A stretch of 64,000 nt of DNA from Arthrobacter sp. P2b (GTDB lineage Bacteria > Actinomycetota > Actinomycetes > Actinomycetales > Micrococcaceae): the NCBI RefSeq assembly GCF_900168295.1, contig NZ_FVZL01000001.1, forward strand, positions 455,946-519,945. Direction: 5' to 3'. Each line of letters opens with the position of its first letter. Position 1 is the stretch's first letter. The position numbers were made by a program, and so were the translations under genes. Below the pieces are notes generated by a model. The model did no database searches. It worked only from the letters and a program-made list of their open reading frames with translations, and was not told where the DNA came from. Positions 1 to 9,499 of this stretch are shown here, one piece after another.

Positions 1-413
1 TGCAGGTACAGGGTGGACGTGGAACGGTCCACCTCCACCACCAGGGACCCGGGAATCAGGGAAATGACGTGCCCGGTGGCGGTGACCATCAGGTCCTGGT
101 GGCTCCGCAGGGTTACTGCCACCACAGCATTGGTCACCGCGGGTCCCCTGGCGATGGCCAGGTACAGGATCTGGGCACTGGCGATCACCACCTTGGCCAG
201 GAACACCAGGGCGAACGGGATGGCGTACAGGATGTTGAAGCGGCCGCTGAGCTCCACGGGCGGGAGGTAGAACAGCCTGGCCACTGCTATTGCCAGCAGC
301 GCCCCGAACAGCAGGTTGCCGGGGCTGAAGTCCTGCCAGAGGGCGCCCCAGACGATCACCAGCCACACCAGGAGCGGCAGTTCCTGGCGCAGCGAAATTC
401 GTTGGCGGCTCAT
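1..413 (-). CDS. mnhE: Na+/H+ antiporter subunit E (MnhE/MrpE), partial
   Basis: Membrane subunit of the Mrp/Mnh multisubunit cation/proton antiporter. The gene starts at an ATG at 413 and reads leftward off the window edge, so about 137 N-terminal residues are visible and the C-terminus is missing. The visible part has two hydrophobic segments (LPLLVWLVIVWGAL near residue 13; LYAIPFALVFLAKVVIA near residue 58), followed by the MnhE hallmark region ending in GHVISLIPGSLVVEVD. Its start overlaps the stop of mnhD by 4 bp (ATGA), so translation is coupled. mnhF and mnhG would be expected beyond the left edge. Confidence 0.93.
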   Translation of the reverse strand, partial: MSRQRISLRQELPLLVWLVIVWGALWQDFSPGNLLFGALLAIAVARLFYLPPVELSGRFNILYAIPFALVFLAKVVIASAQILYLAIARGPAVTNAVVAVTLRSHQDLMVTATGHVISLIPGSLVVEVDRSTSTLYL

Positions 414-2101
414 TGCCCTCCTCCCCTGGTGCTGACCGCCGGAACAACGGTGTCCTCACCCATCACGGCCTGGATGTAGGGGGACCGGTCCAGCATGTCA
501 GCGGCGGCCCGGTCGGACAGTCCGAACAGGGGCCCCGCGAAAACGGTGAGGGCCACGCCCAGCGCCACAAGGCCCAGGGTGGATCCCACCATGGTCCTGG
601 GCAGGAGTGTGGCGGGACGGGAGGCACCGGCGCGCGGCGAGGCGCCGGCGAGCCGCTGAACGCCGGTGCGTGCAGCAAGCATGATGCCGGTCCGGCTGCC
701 GGCGCGCTGGACCGCGTCCTCTGCCCGGTCCGCTTCTTCGGGAACCGCCAGCAGCACCGGGTCCGGGTGCTCGGCGTCGGATGGCCGGCGCCAGAACGCC
801 CGGTTCCAGACCCTGGCGATTGCCAGCAGGGTCAGCAGGCTGGTGAGCACTCCGCCGATGACCAGGGCGTAGGCCAAGGGCGTCCCGAGCTCGACACCGG
901 CCTGCATGAGACCCACCTTGCCCAGGAATCCGGAGAAGGGAGGAATGCCGGCAAGGTTCATGCCGGGGATGAAGAACAGAATCGCCAGGAGGGGCGAGAG
1001 TTTGGCCAGGCCGCCCAGCCGGTCCACCGACGAGCTGCCGCCGCGGCGTTCAATAAGCCCGGTGACCAGGAACAAGCTGGTCTGGATGGTGATGTGGTGG
1101 GCCACGTAGAACACGGCAGCGCCCAGCCCCGCCACCGAGGACATCGCGAGCCCGAACACCATGTAGCCGATATGGCTGACCAGGGTGAAAGAGAGAAGAC
1201 GCTTGATATCGCTTTGCGCCAGCGCACCGAGGATTCCCACCACCATGGTCAGCAGCGCCGCCACCATCAATGGTGTGTTCAGCGAGTCGCCGGGGAAAAG
1301 CAGGGTTTCCGTGCGGACCATGGCATAGACGCCCACCTTGGTCAGCAGGCCGGCGAACACCGCGGTGACCGGGGCCGGCGCGGTGGGATAGGAGTCGGGA
1401 AGCCAGAAGGACAGCGGGAAGACGGCCGCCTTGATGCCAAACGCGACCAGCAGCATGACGTGCAGGAGGGTTTTGGTGCCCTGGTCCAGTTCGCCCAGCT
1501 TGATGGCAAGGTCGGCCATGTTCACTGTTCCGGTTGCGCCGTACACCATGGCGATGGAGATCAGGAACAGCACCGAGGACACCACGGAGACCACCACATA
1601 GGTGACGCCGGCGCGGATGCGCGGCCCGGTTCCGCCCAGCGTCATCAGCACGTAGCTTGCGGTCAGCAGGATTTCGAAGCCCACGTAAAGGTTGAAGAGG
1701 TCGCCGGAGAGGAACGCGTTGGACACCCCGGCCACCAGGATCAGGTAGGTGGGGTGGAAGATCGAAACCGGTGCGTCATGGTCGCCGTCGGCCATGCCCT
1801 GCCCTGTGGCGTACACCAGCACGGCCAGGCTCACCGCCGACGAAACCACCAGCATCAGCGAGGAAAACTGGTCCACCACCATCACGATGCCCCACGGCGG
1901 CAACCACCCGCCGATGGTCACTGCCGCCGTGCCGGCGGTCCACACATGGGCCAGCAGGAGGCATTCGAGCAGCAGCGTCAGGGACAGCAGGCCGATGCTG
2001 ACCGCCCGCTGCGCGCGGGAATGCCGGATCAGCAGGAAAGTGAGGGCAGCGCCCAGGATGGGAAGTACGACGGCGAGCGGGGCAAAGCTTGCGATGTTCA
2101 C
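410..2101 (-). CDS. mnhD: Na+/H+ antiporter subunit D (MnhD/MrpD)
   Basis: 563-aa polytopic membrane protein of the proton-pumping Complex I/MrpD family. It is one of the two subunits thought to form the ion channels of the Mrp antiporter. The family core is clear: hydrophobic helices throughout and the region GIKAAVFPLSFWLPDSYPTA (residues about 220-240) with the conserved Lys before the broken helix. A long polar insertion rich in Arg and Ala (about residues 435-500) sits before the last helices and is longer than in many homologues. Start and stop overlap the neighbouring mnhC and mnhE genes by 4 bp each, so the operon is fully coupled. Confidence 0.95.
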   Translation of the reverse strand: MNIASFAPLAVVLPILGAALTFLLIRHSRAQRAVSIGLLSLTLLLECLLLAHVWTAGTAAVTIGGWLPPWGIVMVVDQFSSLMLVVSSAVSLAVLVYATGQGMADGDHDAPVSIFHPTYLILVAGVSNAFLSGDLFNLYVGFEILLTASYVLMTLGGTGPRIRAGVTYVVVSVVSSVLFLISIAMVYGATGTVNMADLAIKLGELDQGTKTLLHVMLLVAFGIKAAVFPLSFWLPDSYPTAPAPVTAVFAGLLTKVGVYAMVRTETLLFPGDSLNTPLMVAALLTMVVGILGALAQSDIKRLLSFTLVSHIGYMVFGLAMSSVAGLGAAVFYVAHHITIQTSLFLVTGLIERRGGSSSVDRLGGLAKLSPLLAILFFIPGMNLAGIPPFSGFLGKVGLMQAGVELGTPLAYALVIGGVLTSLLTLLAIARVWNRAFWRRPSDAEHPDPVLLAVPEEADRAEDAVQRAGSRTGIMLAARTGVQRLAGASPRAGASRPATLLPRTMVGSTLGLVALGVALTVFAGPLFGLSDRAAADMLDRSPYIQAVMGEDTVVPAVSTRGGGQ

Positions 2102-2688
2102 TTTCCGCCTCCTTCCGGGCCAGGAGCGATGTTTTGGGAGCCGGGCTTTTCTTCCGCGGCGGCATGTTCGGCAAGCATTTCGCGGCCGCCCGCCACGAGG
2201 GTGGCCGTGGCAGATCCCCCGTCTCCGGACGGCCTGTGGTCCGAGATGTCGCGTCCGTTGCCGCCCAGCATGGTGAGCGGGAACTCGGAGGTCTCGGCGG
2301 GAATCTCGGCATCGTCCTCGGCATCGAAGCTGGGGGTTTCGGCAACGCGGAGGTCTTCCACGTCATCCTGGATTTCGTCGCGGCGGGCCAGCACCCAAGT
2401 GCGGTAGATGATGCCGAGCATGAAGGCCGTCACCGCGAAGGAGATGACGATTGACGTCAGGATCAGGGCCTGCGGCAGGGGATCGTTATAGTCCCCGGCC
2501 GCGATGTCCTTGGAGTACAAGGGAGCCAGGCCCGCATAGCCGCCCGTTGCCAGGATCAGCAGGTTGGTGGCGTTGGCCAGGAGCATCAGGCCCAACAGGA
2601 CACGGGTCAGGCTGCGTTCCAGGATCAGGTAGATTCCGCAGGCGTACAGGGCCCCCATGACGATCAGCAGGGTCAGGTTGACGCTCAT
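2098..2688 (-). CDS. mnhC: Na+/H+ antiporter subunit C (MnhC/MrpC, NuoK-like)
   Basis: 196 aa. The first about 105 residues form the NuoK-like three-helix subunit: MSVNLTLLIVMGALYACGIY, then helices near residues 27-48 and 75-98 (LTSIVISFAVTAFMLGI). The remaining about 90 residues are a hydrophilic, Glu/Asp-rich tail with no membrane segment. This tail is common in actinobacterial MnhC proteins, and its function is unknown. The gene lies between mnhA and mnhD with 4-bp overlaps on both sides. Confidence 0.94.
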   Translation of the reverse strand: MSVNLTLLIVMGALYACGIYLILERSLTRVLLGLMLLANATNLLILATGGYAGLAPLYSKDIAAGDYNDPLPQALILTSIVISFAVTAFMLGIIYRTWVLARRDEIQDDVEDLRVAETPSFDAEDDAEIPAETSEFPLTMLGGNGRDISDHRPSGDGGSATATLVAGGREMLAEHAAAEEKPGSQNIAPGPEGGGK

Positions 2689-5600
2689 GCTTTGCCCTTT
2701 GCGGTGGTTTCTGCAGGAATGCCGTCCGGCTCCTGGTCTTCGGCGGGTGCCGCGGACCGTTCTTCGAAGTGTTCATCAATCTCGGCGCCGAGGCTCCGCA
2801 GCACGTCCAGCACCAGGCCCACCACCACGATGTAGACGCCGATGTCGAAGATGGTGGACGTGACGAACTTGATGTCCCCGAACACCGGCAGCCAGAACTC
2901 GATGATGGCGGTCTGGAAGACCTGGCCGCCCAGGAACAGGGGCACCGCGCCGGAGGCTGCGGCCACGGCCAGGCCGATGCCCAGCAGGGCGCCGGCGCTG
3001 ACCGGTGTGGCCTCGCGGAGTTCGAACCGGCCGCCGGCCAGGTAGCGGATGGTCAGGGCCAGGCCGGCCGTCAGGCCGCCGGCGAAGCCGCCGCCCGGAA
3101 GGTTGTGGCCGGCCAGCAGGAGGTACAGGGAGAAGATCACCAGGGAGTGGAAAACCAGCCGGGTGACCACTTCGAAGATGATGGAGCGGCGTTCCGGCGC
3201 CAGGGTCCGACCGGCAACCAGCCAGGCGTCACGGGCAGAGGCTGCGAACTTGCGGCTGATCGCCAAAGCGGCGCCGTCGCGGGAACCCGGGTCCACCCCG
3301 TGGTGCCGGCCCACCGTGCCCTCGGCGATGCTGGCGGACGTCCGAATCCGGTCGCCGCGGCCGCGGACAAAAATGAGGCTGGCCACTCCGGTGGCGGCCA
3401 GGGCAAGGACCGTAATTTCCCCGAAGGTGTCCCAGGCACGGATGTCCACCAGCGTCACGTTGACGATGTTCAATCCGCCGCCGCCCTCGTAGGCCAGGAG
3501 CGGGAACTCCAGCGACACGGGGGTGGCGATCCGTGCACCCATGGCGAAGATCGCGGCGAACACCATGGTGACGCCGAACCCCAGGCCAATGATCACGCGC
3601 ACCACCCGGTATTTCCCGCCGGTGCGGTCGCGGAGCTCGGCAGGCAGGCTCCGCATCGCCAGGACGAACGCCACCAGGATGATGGTTTCCACCAGCATCT
3701 GGGTCAGGGCGAGGTCCGGGGCACCCTGGAGGGCGAACATCAGCGCGATGCCGTAACCGGTGACGGAGACCATCAGGACGGCCAGGAAGCGCTTGTTTGC
3801 CTTCACGGCTGCCAGGGCGCCGATCACGATCCCGGCCCCCACCACAAGCTGGAGGGGGGAGCCCGGATCCACCAGGTAGATGCCCTCCGGCAGCGGCTTT
3901 CCGGCGAGCAGGATCACCGCCAGGGGCAGCACGAAGGCGACGCTGAGGATGACGGCAAGGTAGTAGTACAGCGAACCGCGCTGGGTACGGCCGGTAACCC
4001 AGACGGCGACGTCGTCCAGCGCGCCGATGGTCAGCTGGTAGGCGCGGTCGGCGTCCACCCAGGGCGGGACCAGGGACTGCAGCCGGGCCACCGCGTTCCG
4101 GCCAAAGTACATGGCAAGCCCCAGGGCGAACGTGACGGCAGTCAGGCCAAGCGCCGGCGTGAAACCGTGCCACAGCGTAAGGTGCCCTGCCTGTTCAGCC
4201 GGCGTCCCGGCGTCGGACGCGGTGGAGGCAAACAGCGCCGCGTACGGCTGGATCCAGGCATCCACGGGGACGGGCCACACGCCGTAGGCAATGGTGAGGA
4301 TGCTGAGGATGGCGGGCGCGGCGAGGAAGGAAGGCTTGATGGCCTTGAACGGAGTGGGCTCCACGCCGGGCTTGGCGGCAAAGGCACCCCACATGAAGCG
4401 GGCGCTGTAGGCGAAGGTGAGGACTGACCCCAGGACCAGGCCGGCCAGGACGACCGTTCCCCACGGCCCTGCGCCGGGATCCGCGGCATGGTGTACAAAC
4501 GCTTCCAGCACGGATTCCTTGGCGACGAAGCCGGCAAGCAGCGGAAACCCCGCCATGGATGCGGCACCGATGCCGGCCACAATGCCCAGGGCACGCGAGG
4601 AGCGGAAGACTCCGGAGAGCTTGCGGACGTCACGCGTTCCCGACTGGTGGTCGATGATGCCCACCACCAGGAACAGCGTTGCTTTGAACAGCCCGTGCGC
4701 CAGGAGCATCGCGAGGCCGGCGAGCGCCGCATCAGGCGTGCCCAGCCCCACCACCATGGTGAGGAAGCCCAGCTGGCTCACCGTGCCGTACGCCAGGATG
4801 AGTTTGATGTCCGTCTGCCGCAGCGCCCGGTAGCCGCCAACCAGCATGGTGGCCAGCCCCAGGCCCAGGACCACAGGCTGCCAGTACGCGGTCTCGGAAA
4901 AGCCCGGCGCCAGCCTGGCCACCAGGTAGATGCCGGCCTTGACCATCGCGGCGGCGTGCAGGTAGGCGCTGACCGGGGTGGGCGCGGCCATGGCGCCCGG
5001 CAGCCAGAAGTGGAACGGGACCAGCGCTGATTTGGTGATCGCGCCAACCAGGATGAGCACGACGGCGGCACTCACCATGGTGCCGGACGCGCCGCCAACC
5101 AGTGCGGGCGCCTGTTCAAGGATGGCCGAAATACGGTAGGTTCCGGCGGCGTAGCCCAGCATGATCAGGCCCACGAGCATCACCAGGCCGCCTGCGGTGG
5201 TGACCATCAGCGCCTGCAGCGCCGAGCGCCGGGCTGCCAGTCTGGTCCGGGCGTAGCCGATCAGCAGGTAGGACAGGATGGTGGTCAGTTCCCAGAAGAT
5301 GAAAAGGAGCAGGAGGTCATCGGCCACCACCAGGCCGAACATGGCACCCGCGAAAGCCAGGAGCTGCGCCCCGAAGGCGCCCAGGTCCTGGTCCCCTGTC
5401 TTGAAGTACCGTGCACAGTAGACCAGCACGAGGGAGCCGACGCCCAGCACCAGGAGGGACATCACCCACGCCAGCGCATCCATGCGGAAGGCAAGCTCCA
5501 GGTGGAGGCCGGGTATCCAGGGAATGACCTCCGCAACTGCCCCCTGGGCCGAGTAGACCGGGGCGTGCTGGAAGAGGAGCCAGGCGAAGGAGGCGGCCGG

Positions 5601-5699
5601 CACTGCTGCCAGTGCGTAAAACGCGTTGCGGCCCCACGTCCTGAACAGTAGGGGCGCCAGCACAGCCACCGTAAAGTGCACGGCAAGGACTGTGATCAC
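2685..5699 (-). CDS. mnhA: Na+/H+ antiporter subunit A, fused MnhA-MnhB
   Basis: First gene of the Mrp operon, 1004 aa from the GTG at 5699. I chose this start because GGAG lies 6 nt upstream; a longer frame reaching 5753 has no such site. Residues about 1-770 are MnhA: a NuoL-like proton-channel core, with conserved SALVPFHFWLPGAM near residue 240, followed by the MrpA C-terminal domain. Residues about 840-960 are a complete MnhB domain (LPGGGFAGGLTAGLALTIRY), so A and B are a single polypeptide, as is usual in actinobacteria. The C-terminal 30 residues are acidic and polar. The complex is expected to exchange cytoplasmic Na+ for H+ and to support alkali and salt tolerance. Confidence 0.95.
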   Translation of the reverse strand: MITVLAVHFTVAVLAPLLFRTWGRNAFYALAAVPAASFAWLLFQHAPVYSAQGAVAEVIPWIPGLHLELAFRMDALAWVMSLLVLGVGSLVLVYCARYFKTGDQDLGAFGAQLLAFAGAMFGLVVADDLLLLFIFWELTTILSYLLIGYARTRLAARRSALQALMVTTAGGLVMLVGLIMLGYAAGTYRISAILEQAPALVGGASGTMVSAAVVLILVGAITKSALVPFHFWLPGAMAAPTPVSAYLHAAAMVKAGIYLVARLAPGFSETAYWQPVVLGLGLATMLVGGYRALRQTDIKLILAYGTVSQLGFLTMVVGLGTPDAALAGLAMLLAHGLFKATLFLVVGIIDHQSGTRDVRKLSGVFRSSRALGIVAGIGAASMAGFPLLAGFVAKESVLEAFVHHAADPGAGPWGTVVLAGLVLGSVLTFAYSARFMWGAFAAKPGVEPTPFKAIKPSFLAAPAILSILTIAYGVWPVPVDAWIQPYAALFASTASDAGTPAEQAGHLTLWHGFTPALGLTAVTFALGLAMYFGRNAVARLQSLVPPWVDADRAYQLTIGALDDVAVWVTGRTQRGSLYYYLAVILSVAFVLPLAVILLAGKPLPEGIYLVDPGSPLQLVVGAGIVIGALAAVKANKRFLAVLMVSVTGYGIALMFALQGAPDLALTQMLVETIILVAFVLAMRSLPAELRDRTGGKYRVVRVIIGLGFGVTMVFAAIFAMGARIATPVSLEFPLLAYEGGGGLNIVNVTLVDIRAWDTFGEITVLALAATGVASLIFVRGRGDRIRTSASIAEGTVGRHHGVDPGSRDGAALAISRKFAASARDAWLVAGRTLAPERRSIIFEVVTRLVFHSLVIFSLYLLLAGHNLPGGGFAGGLTAGLALTIRYLAGGRFELREATPVSAGALLGIGLAVAAASGAVPLFLGGQVFQTAIIEFWLPVFGDIKFVTSTIFDIGVYIVVVGLVLDVLRSLGAEIDEHFEERSAAPAEDQEPDGIPAETTAKGKA

Positions 5700-5879
5700 T
5701 GGTATCTCCGCAACGTCAGGGATTCGATTGTCAAAAGTTGGAGCAGGCGGCAAAAAGTAAGGTTCGGGAGTGGACAGTTTATCAAGTCCTTATACCCGTT
5801 CTGTCGGCTTAGCAGCCGCTGACACCGTCCTCCCCCGGAGGCCCGGGGCCGCGTCCGCTGGATGTTCGCCACCGGCGGA

Positions 5880-5885
5880 TACGAT
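5880..5885 (+). promoter_or_regulatory. -10 hexamer TACGAT, leaderless arrangement
   Basis: TACGAT ends exactly 6 nt before the ATG at 5892. Transcription would therefore start at or next to the A of the ATG. No Shine-Dalgarno sequence is visible, which fits a leaderless mRNA as is frequent in actinobacteria. The -35 region (CTGGAT at 5858-5863) is weak. Confidence 0.5.
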
Positions 5886-5891
5886 GCTCGT

Positions 5892-7295
5892 ATGAACACC
5901 GCCAGCGCTCCCGGGGCCATGCAGCCGGCCTCGGAACTTGAATCCGGGCACCACGCGTCCAGCAAGGGCCGGATCCTGGCCTGGGCTTCCTGGGACTGGG
6001 GCTCCGCCGCCTTCAACGCCGTAATGACCACGTTCGTGTTCACCGTCTACCTGACGTCCAACGCCTTCGGCGGGGAGGACCAGGCGTCGGCGGTCCTGGG
6101 CGGCGCCCTGGCCGTGGCGGGTTTCGCCATCGCAGTGCTGGCCCCCGTCACCGGGCAGCGCTCCGACGCCGGCGGCCGGCGGAAGCTGTGGCTGGGAATC
6201 AACACGGCTGCCGTCGCCATCCTGACAGCCCTGTGCTTTTTTGTGTTCCCGCGCCCTGAATTCCTGCTCCTCGGAGTATCTCTAATCGCCCTCGGGAACG
6301 TCTTTTTCGAATTCGCCGGCGTCAACTACAACGCCATGCTCGCCCAGATCTCAACGCCCCGGAACATCGGCAAGGTCAGCGGGTTCGGCTGGGGCGCGGG
6401 ATACCTGGGCGGCATCGTGGCGCTGCTGGTGGTCCTGCAGCTGTTCGTCCAGCCCAGCTTCGAATGGTTCGGCGCCTCCACCGAGGACAGCCTGAATATC
6501 CGGCTGGTTGCTCTCTTTTCGGCCCTGTGGTTCTTCATTTTCGCCCTGCCTGTGCTGTTTGCGGTCCCCGAACTGCCGAGGACCGGCCAGGCGGCGCGGC
6601 TGGGCTTCCTGGCCAGCTACGGACTGCTGGTCCGGCGGATCAAGGCGATCTACGCCACCAGCCCCCACACCATCTACTTCCTGCTGGCCAGTGCGGTGTT
6701 CCGCGACGGCCTGGCGGCCGTTTTCACGTTCGGTGGAATCATCGCCGCCGGCACTTTCGGCTTTGAGCTGTCACAGGTCATCTTCTTCGCCATCTTCGGA
6801 AACGTGGTGGCGGCCGTGGGCGCGATGATCGGCGGATTTCTTGATGACCGGGTGGGACCCAAGGCAGTGATTGTCGGCTCCCTGGCGGGCCTGCTGATTG
6901 CCGGCACGGTCATCCTGGTCCTCGGCAACGGCGACTACGTCTTCTTCGGCATGGACTGGGCCGGCAGCACCACCTTCTGGGTGTTCGGCCTCTTCCTCTG
7001 CCTGTTCGTGGGGCCGGCCCAGTCCTCCTCGCGGGCTTACCTGGCACGGCTTGCCCCGCATGGCGAATCGGGCGAGCTCTTCGGCCTGTACGCCACCACC
7101 GGGCGGGCCGTCAGCTTCCTGGCGCCGGCCCTGTTCACGCTCTGCATTGCGGTGGCCACGCCGATGGTGGCAGCCGGCCAGGCGCAACGCTGGGGAATCC
7201 TGGGCATCATGGTGGTCCTCCTCGCCGGGCTCCTTGTCCTGCTGCCCGTGAAGTCTCCGGGGAAGGCGTCCATCGCGGTTGTTCCGGCCGCCTGA
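5892..7295 (+). CDS. MFS transporter, UMF1/Atg22-like family
   Basis: 467-aa, twelve-helix transporter. The motif WASWDWGSAAFNAV near the N-terminus and the long stretch without the classical sugar-transporter signature place it in the UMF1 branch, which is related to the vacuolar amino-acid exporter Atg22; direction and substrate are unknown here. The start at 5892 is preferred over an in-frame ATG at 5862 because the -10 element TACGAT overlaps the latter and no ribosome site precedes either. It is transcribed divergently from mnhA across 192 bp, in which I see no other feature. Confidence 0.85.
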   Translation: MNTASAPGAMQPASELESGHHASSKGRILAWASWDWGSAAFNAVMTTFVFTVYLTSNAFGGEDQASAVLGGALAVAGFAIAVLAPVTGQRSDAGGRRKLWLGINTAAVAILTALCFFVFPRPEFLLLGVSLIALGNVFFEFAGVNYNAMLAQISTPRNIGKVSGFGWGAGYLGGIVALLVVLQLFVQPSFEWFGASTEDSLNIRLVALFSALWFFIFALPVLFAVPELPRTGQAARLGFLASYGLLVRRIKAIYATSPHTIYFLLASAVFRDGLAAVFTFGGIIAAGTFGFELSQVIFFAIFGNVVAAVGAMIGGFLDDRVGPKAVIVGSLAGLLIAGTVILVLGNGDYVFFGMDWAGSTTFWVFGLFLCLFVGPAQSSSRAYLARLAPHGESGELFGLYATTGRAVSFLAPALFTLCIAVATPMVAAGQAQRWGILGIMVVLLAGLLVLLPVKSPGKASIAVVPAA

Positions 7296-7356
7296 CCGGA
7301 CGGAACCACCCGTCGGCGGCAGAACAGGAAATGGGCCTGATTCCTTACGGGAAGCA

Positions 7357-7415
7357 TTGACTCCTTTTGTTATCGATCACATACTTGTGGGTGATAACAT
7401 TTTGAATGCTTTCAA
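7357..7415 (+). promoter_or_regulatory. Promoter with two operator-like palindromes before the sugar operon
   Basis: A -35 TTGACT (7357-7362) and -10 CATACT (7380-7385) are spaced by 17 bp. An inverted repeat TGTTATC-N18-GATAACA (7368-7399) straddles the -10. A second element, TTGAATGCTTTCAA (7402-7415, 12 of 14 positions symmetric), lies just after the predicted start of transcription and has the form of a LacI/GalR-family operator. Both positions would favour repression. The ribosome site GAGGAG (7420-7425) follows, 8 nt before the ATG at 7434. Confidence 0.6.
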
Positions 7416-7433
7416 TGATGAGGAGCACTGCCC

Positions 7434-8534
7434 ATGGAACGGACCCCTCCACGCCCCCGGGCCGGAATCATCGGTACCGGCGGGATAGCCCACGCCCACG
7501 CTGAAGCCCTCAAGCTGGCCGGGGCACAGCTGGTGGTTGCCGTGGACATCGACCCTGACAGGGCCACCGCCTTTGCGGCAGAGACCGGCTTCGCGCAGAC
7601 CGCGCCAAGCCTGGCTGCGGTCGCCGACGCAACACTGGACGTGGTGGCAATCTGCACGCCGCCGTCGTCGCACGCTTCCCTTGCCCTGGAGGCACTCGCC
7701 CTGGGCCTGAACGTGGTGCTTGAAAAGCCGCCCGCGTTGTCGCTGCGGCAAATGGTTGAACTGCAGGCGGCGGAGCGGGCATCGGGCAAACACGTCAGCT
7801 GCATCTTCCAGCACCGCTTTGGCCCGGGCGCGCGCAAACTGGCAGCCCTGCAGGAATCGGGGGTCCTCGGCAACCCGCTCACCGGCTTCTGCAACACGCT
7901 GTGGTTCCGCAACCAGGAGTACTTTGACGTTCCGTGGCGGGGCCTCTGGGATGTTGAGGGCGGCGGGCCCACCATGGGGCACGGCATTCACCAGTTCGAC
8001 ATGCTGCTCCACCTGTGGGGCCCCTGGCAGGAAGTCACCGCGTTCGCGGGCCGGCTTGCCCGGCGCACGGAAACCGAGGATGTGTCCACGGCCATCGTGC
8101 GGTTCGAATCCGGCGCCCTGAGCACCGTCATCAACTCCGTCATCTCCCCCCGGGAGACGTCACAGCTCAGGTTCGACTACGAGAACGCCACCGTTGAGCT
8201 CGAGCACCTCTACGGCTACGACGACTCCCACTGGCGTTTTACCCCCGCGCCGGGACAGGAGCACCTTGCCGGCCTGTGGGCAGACGGTTCCGCCGCCGTC
8301 GCCAGCGGGCACCCCGCCCAGTACTCGCACATTGTTGAGGCCATTGGCTCCGGAACGGTCCCGCCGGTCACCCTCGCCGAGGCGTACCCCACCATGGAGC
8401 TTGCCGCCGCCATCTACGCCTCCGCCATCACCGGCAAGACGGTGCGCCGCGGCGACATCATTGAAGGAAACCCGTTCTTCGACCGTGCCGACGGCCGGCT
8501 GGAACCCTGGAAACTCGAAAAGAGCAATGCATGA
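7434..8534 (+). CDS. Gfo/Idh/MocA family oxidoreductase
   Basis: 366 aa. The N-terminal Rossmann domain begins RAGIIGTGGIAHAHAEAL (about residues 8-25) with the GxGxxA nucleotide-binding loop. LEKPPALS near residue 100 is the EKP motif whose Lys is part of the active site in this family. The C-terminal half is the typical alpha/beta substrate domain. Such enzymes oxidise or epimerise sugars, inositols or their derivatives with NAD(P). It is the first gene of a coupled operon with a DUF6807 protein and a cupin, a pattern of sugar or sugar-acid catabolism. The substrate cannot be told from sequence. Confidence 0.9.
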   Translation: MERTPPRPRAGIIGTGGIAHAHAEALKLAGAQLVVAVDIDPDRATAFAAETGFAQTAPSLAAVADATLDVVAICTPPSSHASLALEALALGLNVVLEKPPALSLRQMVELQAAERASGKHVSCIFQHRFGPGARKLAALQESGVLGNPLTGFCNTLWFRNQEYFDVPWRGLWDVEGGGPTMGHGIHQFDMLLHLWGPWQEVTAFAGRLARRTETEDVSTAIVRFESGALSTVINSVISPRETSQLRFDYENATVELEHLYGYDDSHWRFTPAPGQEHLAGLWADGSAAVASGHPAQYSHIVEAIGSGTVPPVTLAEAYPTMELAAAIYASAITGKTVRRGDIIEGNPFFDRADGRLEPWKLEKSNA

Positions 8535-9499
8535 GCACCACCGCCCCCGTAGCCGGCACCTCCACCACCCGCAGCCCGTTCAGCTGGACGGATGACGGCG
8601 CAGCCGTCACCGTCTCCCTCGACGGCGTCCAGGTCCTGACCTATATCTATGCTGCCAATGACCCGCAGGAGGAGTCCCCGCGGCCGTACTTCCACCCCGT
8701 CCGGACCAGGACGGGGGACCTGGTGAGCGCCTACCGCCCGCACGACCATGTGTGGCACAAGGGCATCGCCTGGTCACTGCCGCACCTTGGTCCGGACAAT
8801 TTCTGGGGCGGGCCCAGTTACCGGCGGGGGCAGGACTACCGGTGGCTGCCGAACAACGGCGCCATGCGGCACCGCGAGCTTGGCCAGGCAACGGACGACG
8901 ACGGCACGTTCCGTTTTGCCCATTCCCTGCAGTGGGTCACGCAGCAGGGCTCCCTTGTGGTGGAGGAGGAGCGGTCCTTCCAGGTGGTGCCGGGGACGGA
9001 CAGCAGCTACACCCTGGTTTTCGACACGGCCATGACCAACGTCTCAGGGGAACCCATCCACATCGGCTCGCCCACTACCGAGGGACGGGAGAACGCCGGC
9101 TACGGCGGCCTGTTCTGGCGCGGTCCGCGGTCCTTTGCCGGTGGGTCCATCATCGGACCGGGCGGCGCTACCGGCGAGGAGCTCCGCGGCCAGCGGGCAC
9201 CCTGGCTTTCCTTCGTTGGCCAGCACGATGAGACCTGCCGCTTCTCCACGCTGGTCATGGTGGATGACCCCGGCAGTCAACACCCCGAGCCGGAATGGTT
9301 TGCGCGGTCCGAGCCGTTCGCCTGCATGGGGCCGGCGCCGTTTTTCAGCGAGGAAGTCCTGTTCGAGGCCGGCACCACCCTGCACTACCGGTACGGGGTG
9401 GTAATCGCCGACGGGCAGTCCGACGCCCAGCGGTCCGAAGCCCTGGCCCTTGTGGCACGGGAACTCCTGGCCGCCACCCAGGGCCGGAACGGTCAGTGA
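8531..9499 (+). CDS. DUF6807 (PmoA-like) family protein
   Basis: 322 aa. The conserved block YRPHDHVWHKGIAWSLPHLG followed by FWGGPSY (about residues 63-95) is characteristic of the DUF6807 family, sometimes annotated as methane-oxygenase PmoA although it has no relation to methane oxidation. The family is typically found beside Gfo/Idh/MocA dehydrogenases in carbohydrate gene clusters; its biochemical role is not settled. No signal peptide. Start overlaps the upstream stop by 4 bp (ATGA) and its stop overlaps the downstream GTG start, so all three proteins are made together. Confidence 0.82.
   Translation: MSTTAPVAGTSTTRSPFSWTDDGAAVTVSLDGVQVLTYIYAANDPQEESPRPYFHPVRTRTGDLVSAYRPHDHVWHKGIAWSLPHLGPDNFWGGPSYRRGQDYRWLPNNGAMRHRELGQATDDDGTFRFAHSLQWVTQQGSLVVEEERSFQVVPGTDSSYTLVFDTAMTNVSGEPIHIGSPTTEGRENAGYGGLFWRGPRSFAGGSIIGPGGATGEELRGQRAPWLSFVGQHDETCRFSTLVMVDDPGSQHPEPEWFARSEPFACMGPAPFFSEEVLFEAGTTLHYRYGVVIADGQSDAQRSEALALVARELLAATQGRNGQ

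Noticed and set aside
413..2407. Open frame of 664 codons on the plus strand opposite mnhC/mnhD
   Set aside because: Antisense of the coupled Mrp operon; His/Gln/Gly-rich without motifs.
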